A DNA stretch of 35,245 nucleotides from an uncultured Faecalibacterium sp. (GTDB lineage Bacteria > Bacillota > Clostridia > Oscillospirales > Ruminococcaceae), in the NCBI GenBank assembly GCA_934501115.1, contig CAKSTO010000025.1:1-35245 (forward strand), in the 5' to 3' direction. The notes under the pieces are model-generated. The model saw only the letters and a list, made by a program, of their open reading frames with translations. It did not search any database and was not told the DNA's origin. Shown piece after piece: positions 1-7,395 of this stretch (positions are counted from its first letter, which is position 1; every line of letters begins with the position of its first letter). Both the position numbers and the translations under genes were made by a program.

Positions 1-765
1 GCTGGTTTTGCAGCATGTCTGGCCTGCATCTTTGCACAGACCGAAGGTGCTGCCGGTAAATTCTATGCAAACATGCCTACCCTGTCCACCCCGGTGGTGT
101 TCCTTCTGGTCATCGCCATCTGCGCCATCGTGGGTCTGTGCAATGGTCTGGTGGTCAGCTACCTGAAGGTGCAGCCCTTTATTGCGACGCTGGGCATGCA
201 GCAGGTGGTCTATGGTATCTGCCTTGTGTACACCGGCGGTACCCCCATCGGATCCCTGAACAAAAACTTCACCTCTCTGGCCTCCAACACCATCATTGGC
301 ATCCCCGTGCTGATCTGGATCGCACTGGTGGTGGCCGCATGCTTCTGGTTCCTGTACAACAAGACCCGTCACGGCAAGTACATGTACGCCATCGGCGGCA
401 ACGAAGCTGCTGCTGAGGTGGCCGGTGTCAACGTGCACGCTACCAAGATCCGCATCTACATTCTGGCCTCCTGCATGTTCGGTCTGGCAGGCTGCCTGCT
501 GGCTGCAAAGTCCGGCGGCGCATCCGTCAACACTGCAATGGGCTATGAGCTGGACGCCATCGCAGCCTGCACCATCGGCGGTGTTTCCACCACCGGCGGC
601 GTCGGCACGGTGCCCGGCGTTCTGGTCGGCGTTCTGGTCTTTGAGCTGATGAAGGTCGCTCTGCAGTTCATGAATGTCAACTCTTCTTACACCTATATCG
701 TTCAGGGTCTTGTCATTATCGTGGCTGTGGCTATCGATATCCGCAAGTATCTGGCAAAGAAGTAA
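1..765 (+). CDS. mglC: Galactose/methyl-galactoside-type ABC transporter permease, 5' truncated by window
   Basis: Membrane permease subunit of a BPD_transp_2-family (RbsC/MglC) sugar importer, which moves galactose, ribose or a related sugar with an ATPase and a periplasmic-type binding protein encoded outside the window. The frame is open from base 1, so the start lies upstream; the visible part is about 254 residues with several hydrophobic helices. Family signs include the stretch around YAIGGNEAAAEVAGVNV and the C-terminal YIVQGLVIIVAVAIDIRKYL, which resembles the E. coli MglC end more than RbsC. A short hairpin terminator follows the stop, so this is probably the last gene of its operon. 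The substrate is inferred from resemblance only. Confidence 0.85.
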   Translation, partial: AGFAACLACIFAQTEGAAGKFYANMPTLSTPVVFLLVIAICAIVGLCNGLVVSYLKVQPFIATLGMQQVVYGICLVYTGGTPIGSLNKNFTSLASNTIIGIPVLIWIALVVAACFWFLYNKTRHGKYMYAIGGNEAAAEVAGVNVHATKIRIYILASCMFGLAGCLLAAKSGGASVNTAMGYELDAIAACTIGGVSTTGGVGTVPGVLVGVLVFELMKVALQFMNVNSSYTYIVQGLVIIVAVAIDIRKYLAKK

Positions 766-794
766 GACCTTTTTCTGGCGGGTCGTCTGTTTTG

Positions 795-815
795 AGCAGG
801 CGGCCTGCTTTTTTT
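795..815 (+). terminator. Rho-independent terminator after the sugar permease
   Basis: A six-base-pair stem AGCAGG/CCTGCT with a CGG loop is followed by a run of seven T. It lies 30 bases after the permease stop and separates that operon from the next gene. Confidence 0.7.
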
Positions 816-867
816 GTGCGCAATTTTATGGTACAATAAAATCAACACCGGAGAAGGAGGACATTTT

Positions 868-1188
868 ATGGCACAGGAAAACCAGACACCCGAAGAGCGT
901 GAAGCAGAACTGGCACGGCGCGAGGCGGCGCTTGCAGCCCGTGAGGCCGAGCTGGCAAAAGAGCAGGCTGAGCTGGCAGGCCGGAAAGCGGACTTTGAAG
1001 AGGGAAAAAAGAACCTGCTGAACAACGGCGACAAAAACTTTGTGAATGCGAAAGAAAAGATGTACGACCATTTTCCGCTGACGGTGCACCAGATGGATAT
1101 TATCATCGGGGTACTGTTTGCACTGATCGCACTGTTCCTTGTGCTGGGGGTGACCCACACCAGCTTTTTTGGACTGTTTGGAGGGTAA
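868..1188 (+). CDS. Small coiled-coil, single-pass membrane protein
   Basis: Function unknown. The 106-residue protein begins with a highly charged Glu/Ala/Arg-rich heptad region (about residues 8-50, with AREAELAKEQAEL-type repeats) that should form a coiled coil. A 20-residue hydrophobic helix follows near residues 75-97 (IIIGVLFALIALFLVLGV), and the tail is short and Gly/Phe-rich. The ATG at 868 was chosen because GGAGAAGGAGGA lies at ideal spacing; a longer frame from 814 has no such site. It stands alone between a terminator and the next promoter. Likely topology is a cytosolic coiled coil anchored by the C-terminal helix; nothing around it suggests a partner. Confidence 0.75.
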   Translation: MAQENQTPEEREAELARREAALAAREAELAKEQAELAGRKADFEEGKKNLLNNGDKNFVNAKEKMYDHFPLTVHQMDIIIGVLFALIALFLVLGVTHTSFFGLFGG

Positions 1189-1214
1189 GCGCATTCCTTT
1201 TCTGCAGCAGGTGA

Positions 1215-1243
1215 TTGCATTTCATCCGCAATGTGCGTATTAT
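1215..1243 (+). promoter_or_regulatory. Sigma-A type promoter for the TAXI-GltS operon
   Basis: TTGCAT and TATTAT are separated by exactly 17 bases, about 50 bases before the TAXI gene start. A small GC hairpin (around 1258-1277) lies in the presumed 5' leader. Confidence 0.6.
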
Positions 1244-1295
1244 TTAGGATAAAAGCTCTGCCGCACTGCGGTGGCAGGAAGAGGAGTGGAAAGGC

Positions 1296-2276
1296 ATGAA
1301 ACAAAAATGGATCGCGGCGGTGCTGACAGGCATTCTGCTGGCAGCAGTTCTGCTGAACGGATGCTCGTCTTCTGAGACCGTCAGGCGGCTGCGCTTCGGG
1401 GCGGCGGGCGAAGGCGGTGTCTATCGGGAATTCGGCGAGCGGTTCGCTGCGCTGGAAAACGAGACAGATAACGGTACTGTAGAACTAAAAACCACAGCGG
1501 GTTCGGCTGCGAACCTGCGGCTGCTGACCGGCGAATACCTGCAGCTGGCGATTGCACAGGCAGACCTTGCGCAGGACGCCTATGACCAGACCGGCATCTT
1601 TGCCGACGAGGAGGAGAGCCGCGGCTTTGGTGCCGTGGCGGCGTTGTACACCGAGACCTGCCAGGTGGTGGTGCGGGCAGACTCAGAGATCCGAACCGTT
1701 GAGGATCTGCAAGGCAAAACGGTGAGCATCGGCGCGGAGGAGTCCGGTTCAGAGCAGAACGCGATGCAGATCTTATCGGCCTATGGCCTGAATGACAAAC
1801 TGGTGAGCATGGTGAACCTGAACTATGAGGATGCGGAGGCTCAGCTGAAAGCGGGAAAGATCGACGCTGTCTTTATCACGGCGGGCGCACCAAGCCCGGT
1901 GCTGGCTGAGCTGGCAGGGGAGTGCGGCATCCGTCTGCTGAATGTGGACGGTGCAGCGGCACAGCGCCTGATAAGCACGTACAGTGCCTACAGCATGGTC
2001 ACGCTGCCGGCAGGCACCTACTCCGGCCAGACCGAAGATGTGCAGACAGTAGGCGTGAAAGCCGTTTTACTGGCCAGCGACGAACTGCCGGCAAAGCAGG
2101 TACAGAAGCTGACAGAACTGCTGTTCAGCAGCCGGGAAGGGCTGGAAGAGCAGCTGGGGATACCACTGGATGCGGAACAGGACGCGGTAGAGGGCGTTGG
2201 TATCCCGTTCCATGCGGGTGCAGCCGCATATTATAAGGCGGCAGGAATTACGGTCGATCAGGCGGCCGGGAACTGA
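1296..2276 (+). CDS. TAXI-family substrate-binding lipoprotein
   Basis: Extracytoplasmic binding protein of the TRAP-associated TAXI family. The first 22 residues are a lipoprotein signal (Lys-rich start, hydrophobic core, LLNGC lipobox with Cys23), so the mature protein is membrane-anchored outside the cell. TAXI hallmarks are the N-terminal FGAAGEGGVYREFGE segment, the TAGSAANLRLLTGE segment and the LQGKTVSIGAEESGSEQNA segment. Known TAXI proteins bind glutamate or other carboxylates and normally feed a fused DctQM TRAP permease. None is present here; the next gene, 13 bases on, is a GltS-type symporter, so the two probably work together in glutamate or related dicarboxylate uptake. The start is supported by GGAGTGGAAAGG upstream. 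Confidence 0.85.
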   Translation: MKQKWIAAVLTGILLAAVLLNGCSSSETVRRLRFGAAGEGGVYREFGERFAALENETDNGTVELKTTAGSAANLRLLTGEYLQLAIAQADLAQDAYDQTGIFADEEESRGFGAVAALYTETCQVVVRADSEIRTVEDLQGKTVSIGAEESGSEQNAMQILSAYGLNDKLVSMVNLNYEDAEAQLKAGKIDAVFITAGAPSPVLAELAGECGIRLLNVDGAAAQRLISTYSAYSMVTLPAGTYSGQTEDVQTVGVKAVLLASDELPAKQVQKLTELLFSSREGLEEQLGIPLDAEQDAVEGVGIPFHAGAAAYYKAAGITVDQAAGN

Positions 2277-2289
2277 GGGAAAGTAGCGA

Positions 2290-3477
2290 ATGAAAATGGA
2301 ACTGGATATGTATCAGACGCTGGCCGCTGCTGTGCTGGTGCTGATGCTGGGTAAGTTTTTGCGGGAGCGGGTGCGGCTGCTGGAGCGGTTCTGCATCCCG
2401 GCACCCGTGATCGGCGGCGTACTGTTTGCCGTTTTTACCTGCGTGTGTTATGTGACCGGCGTGGCCGAGTTTGCATTTGATGACACCCTGAAGGAAGTCT
2501 GCATGGTGATGTTTTTTACCTCGGTGGGCTTTCAGGCAAACCTCAAGGTGCTGAAAAGCGGCGGTAAGGCGATGATCGTATTTCTGGGCGTGGTCATCGT
2601 GCTGATCATCAGCCAGAACGTTCTGGCCGTGGGGCTGGCAGAGCTGCTGGGCGTGAGCCCGCTGGTGGGGCTGTGTACCGGCTCCATCCCCATGGTGGGC
2701 GGCCACGGAACGGCAGGCGCTTTTGGCCCGGTGCTGGAGGATTTTGGCATTCGGGGAGCAACGACCCTGTGCACGGCGGCGGCTACCTATGGATTGATCG
2801 CAGGCAGCATGATGGGCGGCCCCATCGGCAAGATGCTCATTGAGCGGCACAACCTGCTGGCTACGGTGGTGCAGGAGGACGACAGCCTGCTGGTGGAGGA
2901 AGAAATCAAGCACGAGCGCCATACGACGATGTACCCGGCAGCGAGTTTTCAGCTGATCATTGCCATGGGCATCGGTACGGTGCTTTCTAGGGTGCTGAGC
3001 CTGACAGGCATGACCTTCCCCATTTATATCGGTGCCATGATCGCAGCAGCGATCATCCGCAATGTGGGAGAATACGGCGGGGGCTACACGGTGTATATGG
3101 GCGAGATCAACGACATCGGCGGCATCTGCCTGTCGCTGTTTCTGGGCATGGCAATGATCACCCTGAAGCTGTGGCAGCTGGCAGAGCTGGCTCTGCCGCT
3201 GATCGTGCTGCTGGCCGGGCAGACCCTGTTCATGGTGCTGTATGTGATGCTGGTGGTATTCAATGTCATGGGGCGGGACTATGATGCGGCAGTCATCGTG
3301 TCCGGTACCTGCGGCTTTGGCATGGGCGCAACACCCAATGCCATGGCAAATATGCAGGCCATCTGCGACCGGTATGCGCCGTCGGTCAAGGCATATCTTC
3401 TGATCCCGCTGGTGGGCAGCCTGTTTGCGGATTTCCTCAACAGTCTGGTCATCACGGTGTTCATCAACTTTATCTGA
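2290..3477 (+). CDS. gltS: Sodium/glutamate symporter GltS
   Basis: Integral membrane carrier of the ESS/GltS family, expected to import glutamate with sodium. The 395-residue length is close to E. coli GltS (401). Family features are the N-terminal LAAAVLVLMLGKFLRERV helix, the IPAPVIGGVLFA segment, a first Gly-rich re-entrant region (CTGSIPMVGGHGTAGAFGP, near residues 131-149) and a second matching one near the C-terminus (SGTCGFGMGATPNAMANM), which reflect the internal duplication. It follows the TAXI gene with a 13-base gap and no terminator, so they are co-transcribed. The unusual point is that an SBP-independent carrier is paired here with a binding lipoprotein. Confidence 0.9.
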   Translation: MKMELDMYQTLAAAVLVLMLGKFLRERVRLLERFCIPAPVIGGVLFAVFTCVCYVTGVAEFAFDDTLKEVCMVMFFTSVGFQANLKVLKSGGKAMIVFLGVVIVLIISQNVLAVGLAELLGVSPLVGLCTGSIPMVGGHGTAGAFGPVLEDFGIRGATTLCTAAATYGLIAGSMMGGPIGKMLIERHNLLATVVQEDDSLLVEEEIKHERHTTMYPAASFQLIIAMGIGTVLSRVLSLTGMTFPIYIGAMIAAAIIRNVGEYGGGYTVYMGEINDIGGICLSLFLGMAMITLKLWQLAELALPLIVLLAGQTLFMVLYVMLVVFNVMGRDYDAAVIVSGTCGFGMGATPNAMANMQAICDRYAPSVKAYLLIPLVGSLFADFLNSLVITVFINFI

Positions 3478-3530
3478 GAACATTTTTCTGAAGTTCGGGC
3501 GGAGATACCGTGCCGGGAAAGGAACGCGCA

Positions 3531-3746
3531 ATGTCGACCTATCATCGTCTGAAAATGTGGCTTCAGCAGAAGCTGTGGAAGAAGCCGGAGCGGGAGCATG
3601 AGGAAGAGACCGTTGCGGTGCCGGAGGTGCATACCGGCAAGGTGGCACACCATCGTGACACGGGCGGAACTCCGGCGGCGGACAAGCCTATCCATTACGA
3701 TAACGTAGCCATCCCCGAAGTTCATATCCACCCGAGACGCAAATAA
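3531..3746 (+). CDS. Small hydrophilic protein of unknown function, end of gltS operon
   Basis: I do not recognise a family. The 71-residue product is charged and His-rich, with no membrane segment or signal peptide. It contains two similar short stretches, VAVPEVHTGK and VAIPEVHIHP, about 35 residues apart, which look like an internal repeat. The ATG at 3531 is preceded by GGGAAAGGA at good spacing; an in-frame GTG at 3510 with a weaker GGAG is possible and would add seven residues. It sits 53 bases after gltS and before a strong terminator, so it is probably the third gene of the TAXI-gltS operon. Confidence 0.6.
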   Translation: MSTYHRLKMWLQQKLWKKPEREHEEETVAVPEVHTGKVAHHRDTGGTPAADKPIHYDNVAIPEVHIHPRRK

Positions 3747-3826
3747 CCCCGATCACTAAAAAAGAATAGTTCCACGCCGGACAGCCCGGAGCGAATGCGC
3801 AGGCTGTTCCGGATCACAGGAAGCAG

Positions 3827-3863
3827 AAAAGCTCCCGTCCTTCATCAGGACGGGAGCTTTTTT
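3827..3863. terminator. Bidirectional terminator between convergent genes
   Basis: A perfect ten-base stem GCTCCCGTCC/GGACGGGAGC with loop TTCATCA is flanked by an A run on the left and a T run on the right. It can therefore stop transcription of the gltS operon and of the opposing purine permease gene. Confidence 0.85.
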
Positions 3864-3884
3864 GCTTGTGGTAAGATCAGCGGC

Positions 3885-5255
3885 TTAGAGGAACACGTAC
3901 TTGAGGATGAACAGCACGGTCAGCACGTACATCAGCGGGCTGATCTTCTTTTCCTTGGCCTTGCCGGTGACGACATTGATGATGGTCCAGGAGATGACGC
4001 CGATGGCAATGCCCTCGGAAATGCTGTAAGCAGTGGGCATAGCCAGAATGGTGAGGAAAGCGGGGATGCCCTCGCTGGGATCATTGAAGTCGATCTTGAC
4101 GGCAGAACCCATCATGTAGAAGCCCACAATGATCAGGGCGGGAGCCGTTGCGAAGGACGGGATGGTGAGGAACAGCGGGCTGAAGATGGTGGCCAGCAGG
4201 AACAGGATGCCGGTGGTCATAGAGGTCAGACCGGTGCGGCCGCCCTCGGTGACGCCGGAAGCACTCTCCACGAAGGTGGTGGTGGTGGAAGTGCCCAGCA
4301 CAGCACCTGCACAGGTGGCGATGGAGTCGGCCATCAGAGCGCCCTTGATGTGGGGCAGCTTGCCGTCCTCGTCCAGCATATCGGCCTTGGATGCCACACC
4401 GATCAGAGTGCCCAGCGTGTCAAACAGGTCGACGAACAGGAAGGAGAACATGACGGCGAAGAAGTTCAGGATGCCGACACCGGAGAAATCGGTCTTGAAC
4501 ACCTGACCGAAGGTCTTGCCCAGAGCAGAGAAATCGAAGCTGACGAATGCGGTGGGGATGACGGAATACATGCCTGCATCGGGGTTGGGAACATAGATGC
4601 CTGCGATCTCGCAGACGATGCCCAGCACCCAGGTGATGAGGATGCCGTACAGGATGCCGCCCTTGACCTTTTTCACCAGCAGGATGGCGGTGATGGCTAC
4701 GCCCAGCAGAGCCAGAATCGCGCCTACGCCGATGCTGGAGAAGGTCTCACCCTTGAAGTGCTGGTAAGTGACGAGGGTGGAATCACTGTTGACGATCAGC
4801 TTGGCGTTCTGCAGGCCGACGAAAGCGACGAACAGGCCGATACCTACGCTGACAGCGCTCTTCAGGGTCATGGGGATGGCGTTGAAGATGCCCTCACGGA
4901 CGTTGGTCAGGGAAAGAACGATAAAGATGATACCCTCTACAAAGACGGCCATCAGAGCCAGCTGCCAGCTGTAGCCCATGGTCAGGACGACCGTGTAAGA
5001 GAAGTAGGCGTTCAGACCCATACCGGGAGCCAGCGCAAAGGGATAGTTGGCGAGCAGAGCCATCAGGGCGGTGCCGACGAAGGATGCCAGCGCGGTGGCG
5101 ATCAGCACAGCCTCGGAATCCATGCCCGAAGCGGACAGGATGTTGGGGTTGACCGCAAGGATGTAAGCCATGGTCATGAAGGTGGTGATACCAGCCATGA
5201 TCTCGGTCTTGACATCAGTGTGGTTTTCTTTCAGATGAAAGATGTTTTCTAACAT
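3885..5255 (-). CDS. NCS2-type guanine/hypoxanthine (AzgA/PbuG-like) permease
   Basis: Integral membrane proton-coupled nucleobase importer, 456 residues, about 12 helices. The N-terminal ENHTDVKTEIMAGITTFMTMAYILAVNP segment and the STTTTFVESASGVTEGGRTGL segment (residues about 327-347) are typical of the AzgA/PbuG/PbuO branch, which takes hypoxanthine, guanine or adenine rather than uracil or xanthine. The ATG at 5255 was chosen because AGGAGGT lies seven bases upstream; the longer open frame to 5372 runs through the promoter. Monocistronic: it has its own promoter and a shared terminator. The leader does not match a purine riboswitch, although a CCCGC/GCGGG hairpin lies between promoter and start. 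Confidence 0.88.
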   Translation of the reverse strand: MLENIFHLKENHTDVKTEIMAGITTFMTMAYILAVNPNILSASGMDSEAVLIATALASFVGTALMALLANYPFALAPGMGLNAYFSYTVVLTMGYSWQLALMAVFVEGIIFIVLSLTNVREGIFNAIPMTLKSAVSVGIGLFVAFVGLQNAKLIVNSDSTLVTYQHFKGETFSSIGVGAILALLGVAITAILLVKKVKGGILYGILITWVLGIVCEIAGIYVPNPDAGMYSVIPTAFVSFDFSALGKTFGQVFKTDFSGVGILNFFAVMFSFLFVDLFDTLGTLIGVASKADMLDEDGKLPHIKGALMADSIATCAGAVLGTSTTTTFVESASGVTEGGRTGLTSMTTGILFLLATIFSPLFLTIPSFATAPALIIVGFYMMGSAVKIDFNDPSEGIPAFLTILAMPTAYSISEGIAIGVISWTIINVVTGKAKEKKISPLMYVLTVLFILKYVFL

Positions 5256-5319
5256 GCAGAACCTCCTGATTGAAATAAAATATCCCGCCAGTGGGAAACA
5301 GCGGGAAGGAACAGAACCT

Positions 5320-5349
5320 ATTGTAGCATGTTTGAAAGGGGTTTGTCCA
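5320..5349 (-). promoter_or_regulatory. Promoter of the purine permease
   Basis: Read on the minus strand, TGGACA and TACAAT are separated by 18 bases, about 65 bases before the permease start codon. The leader contains a hairpin with stem CCCGC/GCGGG (around 5283-5306). Confidence 0.6.
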
Positions 5350-5410
5350 CGGAATAAACACAGTTTTTTCATCTTTTGTCCAAATTTCGCAAATGAGTAT
5401 GACTTTGGGA

Positions 5411-5457
5411 ACGCGCAGTGATTTTGACCGGAGGGCAGAATTACTGCGCGCTTTTTT
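5411..5457 (+). terminator. Orphan rho-independent terminator before the phage cassette
   Basis: A ten-base stem, CGCGCAGTGA paired with TTACTGCGCG (one G-T pair), has a 19-base loop and is followed by CTTTTTTC. It is oriented for the plus strand but no plus-strand gene ends upstream of it. Apart from this hairpin and the permease promoter, nothing coding is evident between 5256 and 5541. Confidence 0.6.
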
Positions 5458-5541
5458 CTTTGCAGAAATCATAACTTTTTTGAAAATGACGATGATGCGA
5501 GATAAAAAAGAGGCTTGTTTTATACAGATTGAATAATCTGG

Positions 5542-5646
5542 ATGGCAAAATACTCTCCGGGCCTGAAAAAGTACACCCTGTCGGGATGGCGAAGGAGGTG
5601 GTATTCTTTTGCCATGCCAAGCGGAACAAAAAATGAAAGGAGCTGA
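5542..5646 (+). CDS. Possible 34-residue basic/aromatic peptide at cassette start
   Basis: A short open frame beginning MAKYSPGLKKYTL and containing WRRRWYSF ends at TGA 5644-5646, just before the likely start of the next gene. It is rich in Lys, Arg, Trp and Tyr. There is no clear ribosome binding site before the ATG, and an AGGAGGT inside it could serve a TTG start of the following gene at 5609. It may be a real leader peptide, the tail of a decayed upstream phage gene, or chance. Confidence 0.25.
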   Translation: MAKYSPGLKKYTLSGWRRRWYSFAMPSGTKNERS

Positions 5647-5656
5647 TGGGAACACA

Positions 5657-5938
5657 ATGGGGCGGACAAAACCGGTCAGAGGGGTGGTGAGCCTGAGCCG
5701 CGCCACAGATACCCTGAGCACGTTGCTGGCGCAGCAGGTGCGCCAGCTGAATGACCGCCAGAAGGCCGCACGAAAGGAGGGCGGCTCAGACGCCGACATC
5801 ATGAAAGGGCTCAAGGAAGCCACGGCGGTGCTGAAAGACCTTGCCGCTGTGGCCAAGACCCTGAACGAACAGGGAACGCAGGCGGAGGGCACAGAGTGCG
5901 GCGTGGTACTGCTGCCGCAGGTGGAGGAGAAAACATGA
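5657..5938 (+). CDS. Small phage protein, candidate terminase small subunit
   Basis: A 93-residue, Lys/Glu/Ala-rich, mostly helical protein with a central LKEATAVLKDLAAVAKTLNEQ helix. Its stop overlaps the terminase large subunit start (ATGA), the usual place and coupling for a small subunit; no helix-turn-helix is obvious, so the role is inferred from position and size only. The ATG at 5657 has AAAGGAG 14 bases upstream. In-frame alternatives are ATG 5633 and TTG 5609, the latter with AGGAGGT at better spacing. It opens the structural cassette. Confidence 0.6.
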   Translation: MGRTKPVRGVVSLSRATDTLSTLLAQQVRQLNDRQKAARKEGGSDADIMKGLKEATAVLKDLAAVAKTLNEQGTQAEGTECGVVLLPQVEEKT

Positions 5939-7383
5939 ACACTAAAGAATGCAGAGTGCCGGTAGTCTGGCGGCCGCAGCCCCGGCAGCTGGAATTTATG
6001 AGCCGCCCGGAGCCGGAGGCACTGTACGGCGGCGCGGCAGGCGGCGGAAAAAGTGATGCGCTGATCATCGAGGCGCTGCGTCAGGTAAATATTCCTCATT
6101 ACAGGGCGTTGATCCTACGCAAAACATACCCGCAGTTATCGGATCTTGTGGATAAGAGTCAGATGTACTACCGCAGGGCGTTCCCACAGGCACAGTACAA
6201 TGCTACGCAGCATGTGTGGACGTTCCCCAGCGGAGCGAAGATCTGGTTTGGCTCCATGCAGTACACAAAGGACCGGACGAATTATCAGGGCAAGGCCTAT
6301 GATTTTATCGGGTTCGACGAACTGACCCATTTTGAGTGGGAAGAGTACAGCTACATGATGAGCCGCAACCGACCCACAGGGCCGGGGACACGGGTGTATA
6401 TGCGGGCGACCACAAACCCTGGCGGCATCGGCCACGGCTGGGTCAAAGCGCGGTTTATCACCCCAGCGCCGCCCGGCACGCCCATTGCGGAGGAATACAC
6501 GGTGAAGCTGCCGGACGGCACCGAGAAGAAGCTGCAGAGGACGCGGGTGTTCATCCCGTCCAGCATTTTTGACAACCCTGCTCTGCTGGCAAACGACCCG
6601 GGCTATCTGGCAAGCCTTGCCAGCCTGCCGGAAGCGGAAAAACAGGCGCTGCTCTATGGCAGCTGGGACAGCTTTTCCGGGCAGGTGTTCACCGAGTGGC
6701 GCAACGACCCGAACCACTATCAGGATCAGCGATGGACACATGTCATTGCGCCGTTTGCAATCCCGAAGCACTGGCAGATCTACCGGGGGTTCGACTTTGG
6801 CTTTTCAAAGCCCTTCTCGGTAGGGTGGTACGCCGCAGACGAGGAGGGCAGGCTCTACCGCATCCGGGAACTGTACGGCTGTACCGGCAGACCCAACGAA
6901 GGCCTGCGCATTGATCCGGTGGAGCAGGCACGGCGCATCCGGGAAGCAGAGCAGAGCGACCCTGTGCTGCGGGGGCGGGTCATCCATGGCATTGCGGATC
7001 CGGCCATCTTTGATGAGAGTCGGGGCGAGAGCATCGCAGCCATGATGGAGCGTGCACCCAACTTCCTGCACTGGGCAGCCGGCGACCATACACGGCTCGC
7101 AGGCAAGATGCAGTTCCACTACCGGCTCAGCTTTGATGGGGAGGGCATGCCGATGTTTCAGGTGTTCAACACCTGCAAACACTTTATCCGCACCATCCCG
7201 AACCTCGTGTATGACGAGAGCAATGTGGAGGACATCGATACCCGGCAGGAAGACCACATCTACGACGAGTGCCGCTATGTGCTGATGGAAAACCCCATCA
7301 GCCCGCCCATGCGCTGCGCTGCGCCGCCCATGCCGGACGACCCGCTGGAATTGCATCGACAGGCAAGATTTTACAGAATATAA
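5935..7383 (+). CDS. terL: Phage terminase large subunit (packaging ATPase/nuclease)
   Basis: Motor that translocates DNA into proheads and cuts the concatemer. The 482 residues hold an ATPase domain with Walker A GGAAGGGKSD (residues 32-41), Walker B IGFDEL (D128, E129) and the coupling motif TTNPGG (159-164). An RNase H-like nuclease domain follows, whose acidic residues appear in YRGFDFGF (D287), GIADPAIFDE (D355) and EDHIYDECRY (D444). All catalytic motifs are present, so the gene is not visibly decayed. The ATG at 5935 overlaps the preceding stop and follows GGTGGAGGAG. The frame can be extended to 5896 but without ribosome binding support. Confidence 0.93.
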   Translation: MNTKECRVPVVWRPQPRQLEFMSRPEPEALYGGAAGGGKSDALIIEALRQVNIPHYRALILRKTYPQLSDLVDKSQMYYRRAFPQAQYNATQHVWTFPSGAKIWFGSMQYTKDRTNYQGKAYDFIGFDELTHFEWEEYSYMMSRNRPTGPGTRVYMRATTNPGGIGHGWVKARFITPAPPGTPIAEEYTVKLPDGTEKKLQRTRVFIPSSIFDNPALLANDPGYLASLASLPEAEKQALLYGSWDSFSGQVFTEWRNDPNHYQDQRWTHVIAPFAIPKHWQIYRGFDFGFSKPFSVGWYAADEEGRLYRIRELYGCTGRPNEGLRIDPVEQARRIREAEQSDPVLRGRVIHGIADPAIFDESRGESIAAMMERAPNFLHWAAGDHTRLAGKMQFHYRLSFDGEGMPMFQVFNTCKHFIRTIPNLVYDESNVEDIDTRQEDHIYDECRYVLMENPISPPMRCAAPPMPDDPLELHRQARFYRI

Positions 7384-7395
7384 AGGAGAAACGCG

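Noticed and set aside
2248..3648. A 466-codon minus-strand frame
   Set aside because: Antisense to gltS, His/Gln/Ala-rich; gltS itself is unmistakable.
3795..5252. A 485-codon plus-strand frame
   Set aside because: It is a mirror of the purine permease, with Asp/Gly/His-rich composition typical of antisense frames in GC-rich genes.
5256..5320. Purine riboswitch before the NCS2 permease
   Set aside because: The short leader has one hairpin but lacks the conserved junction bases and paired loops of the purine aptamer.
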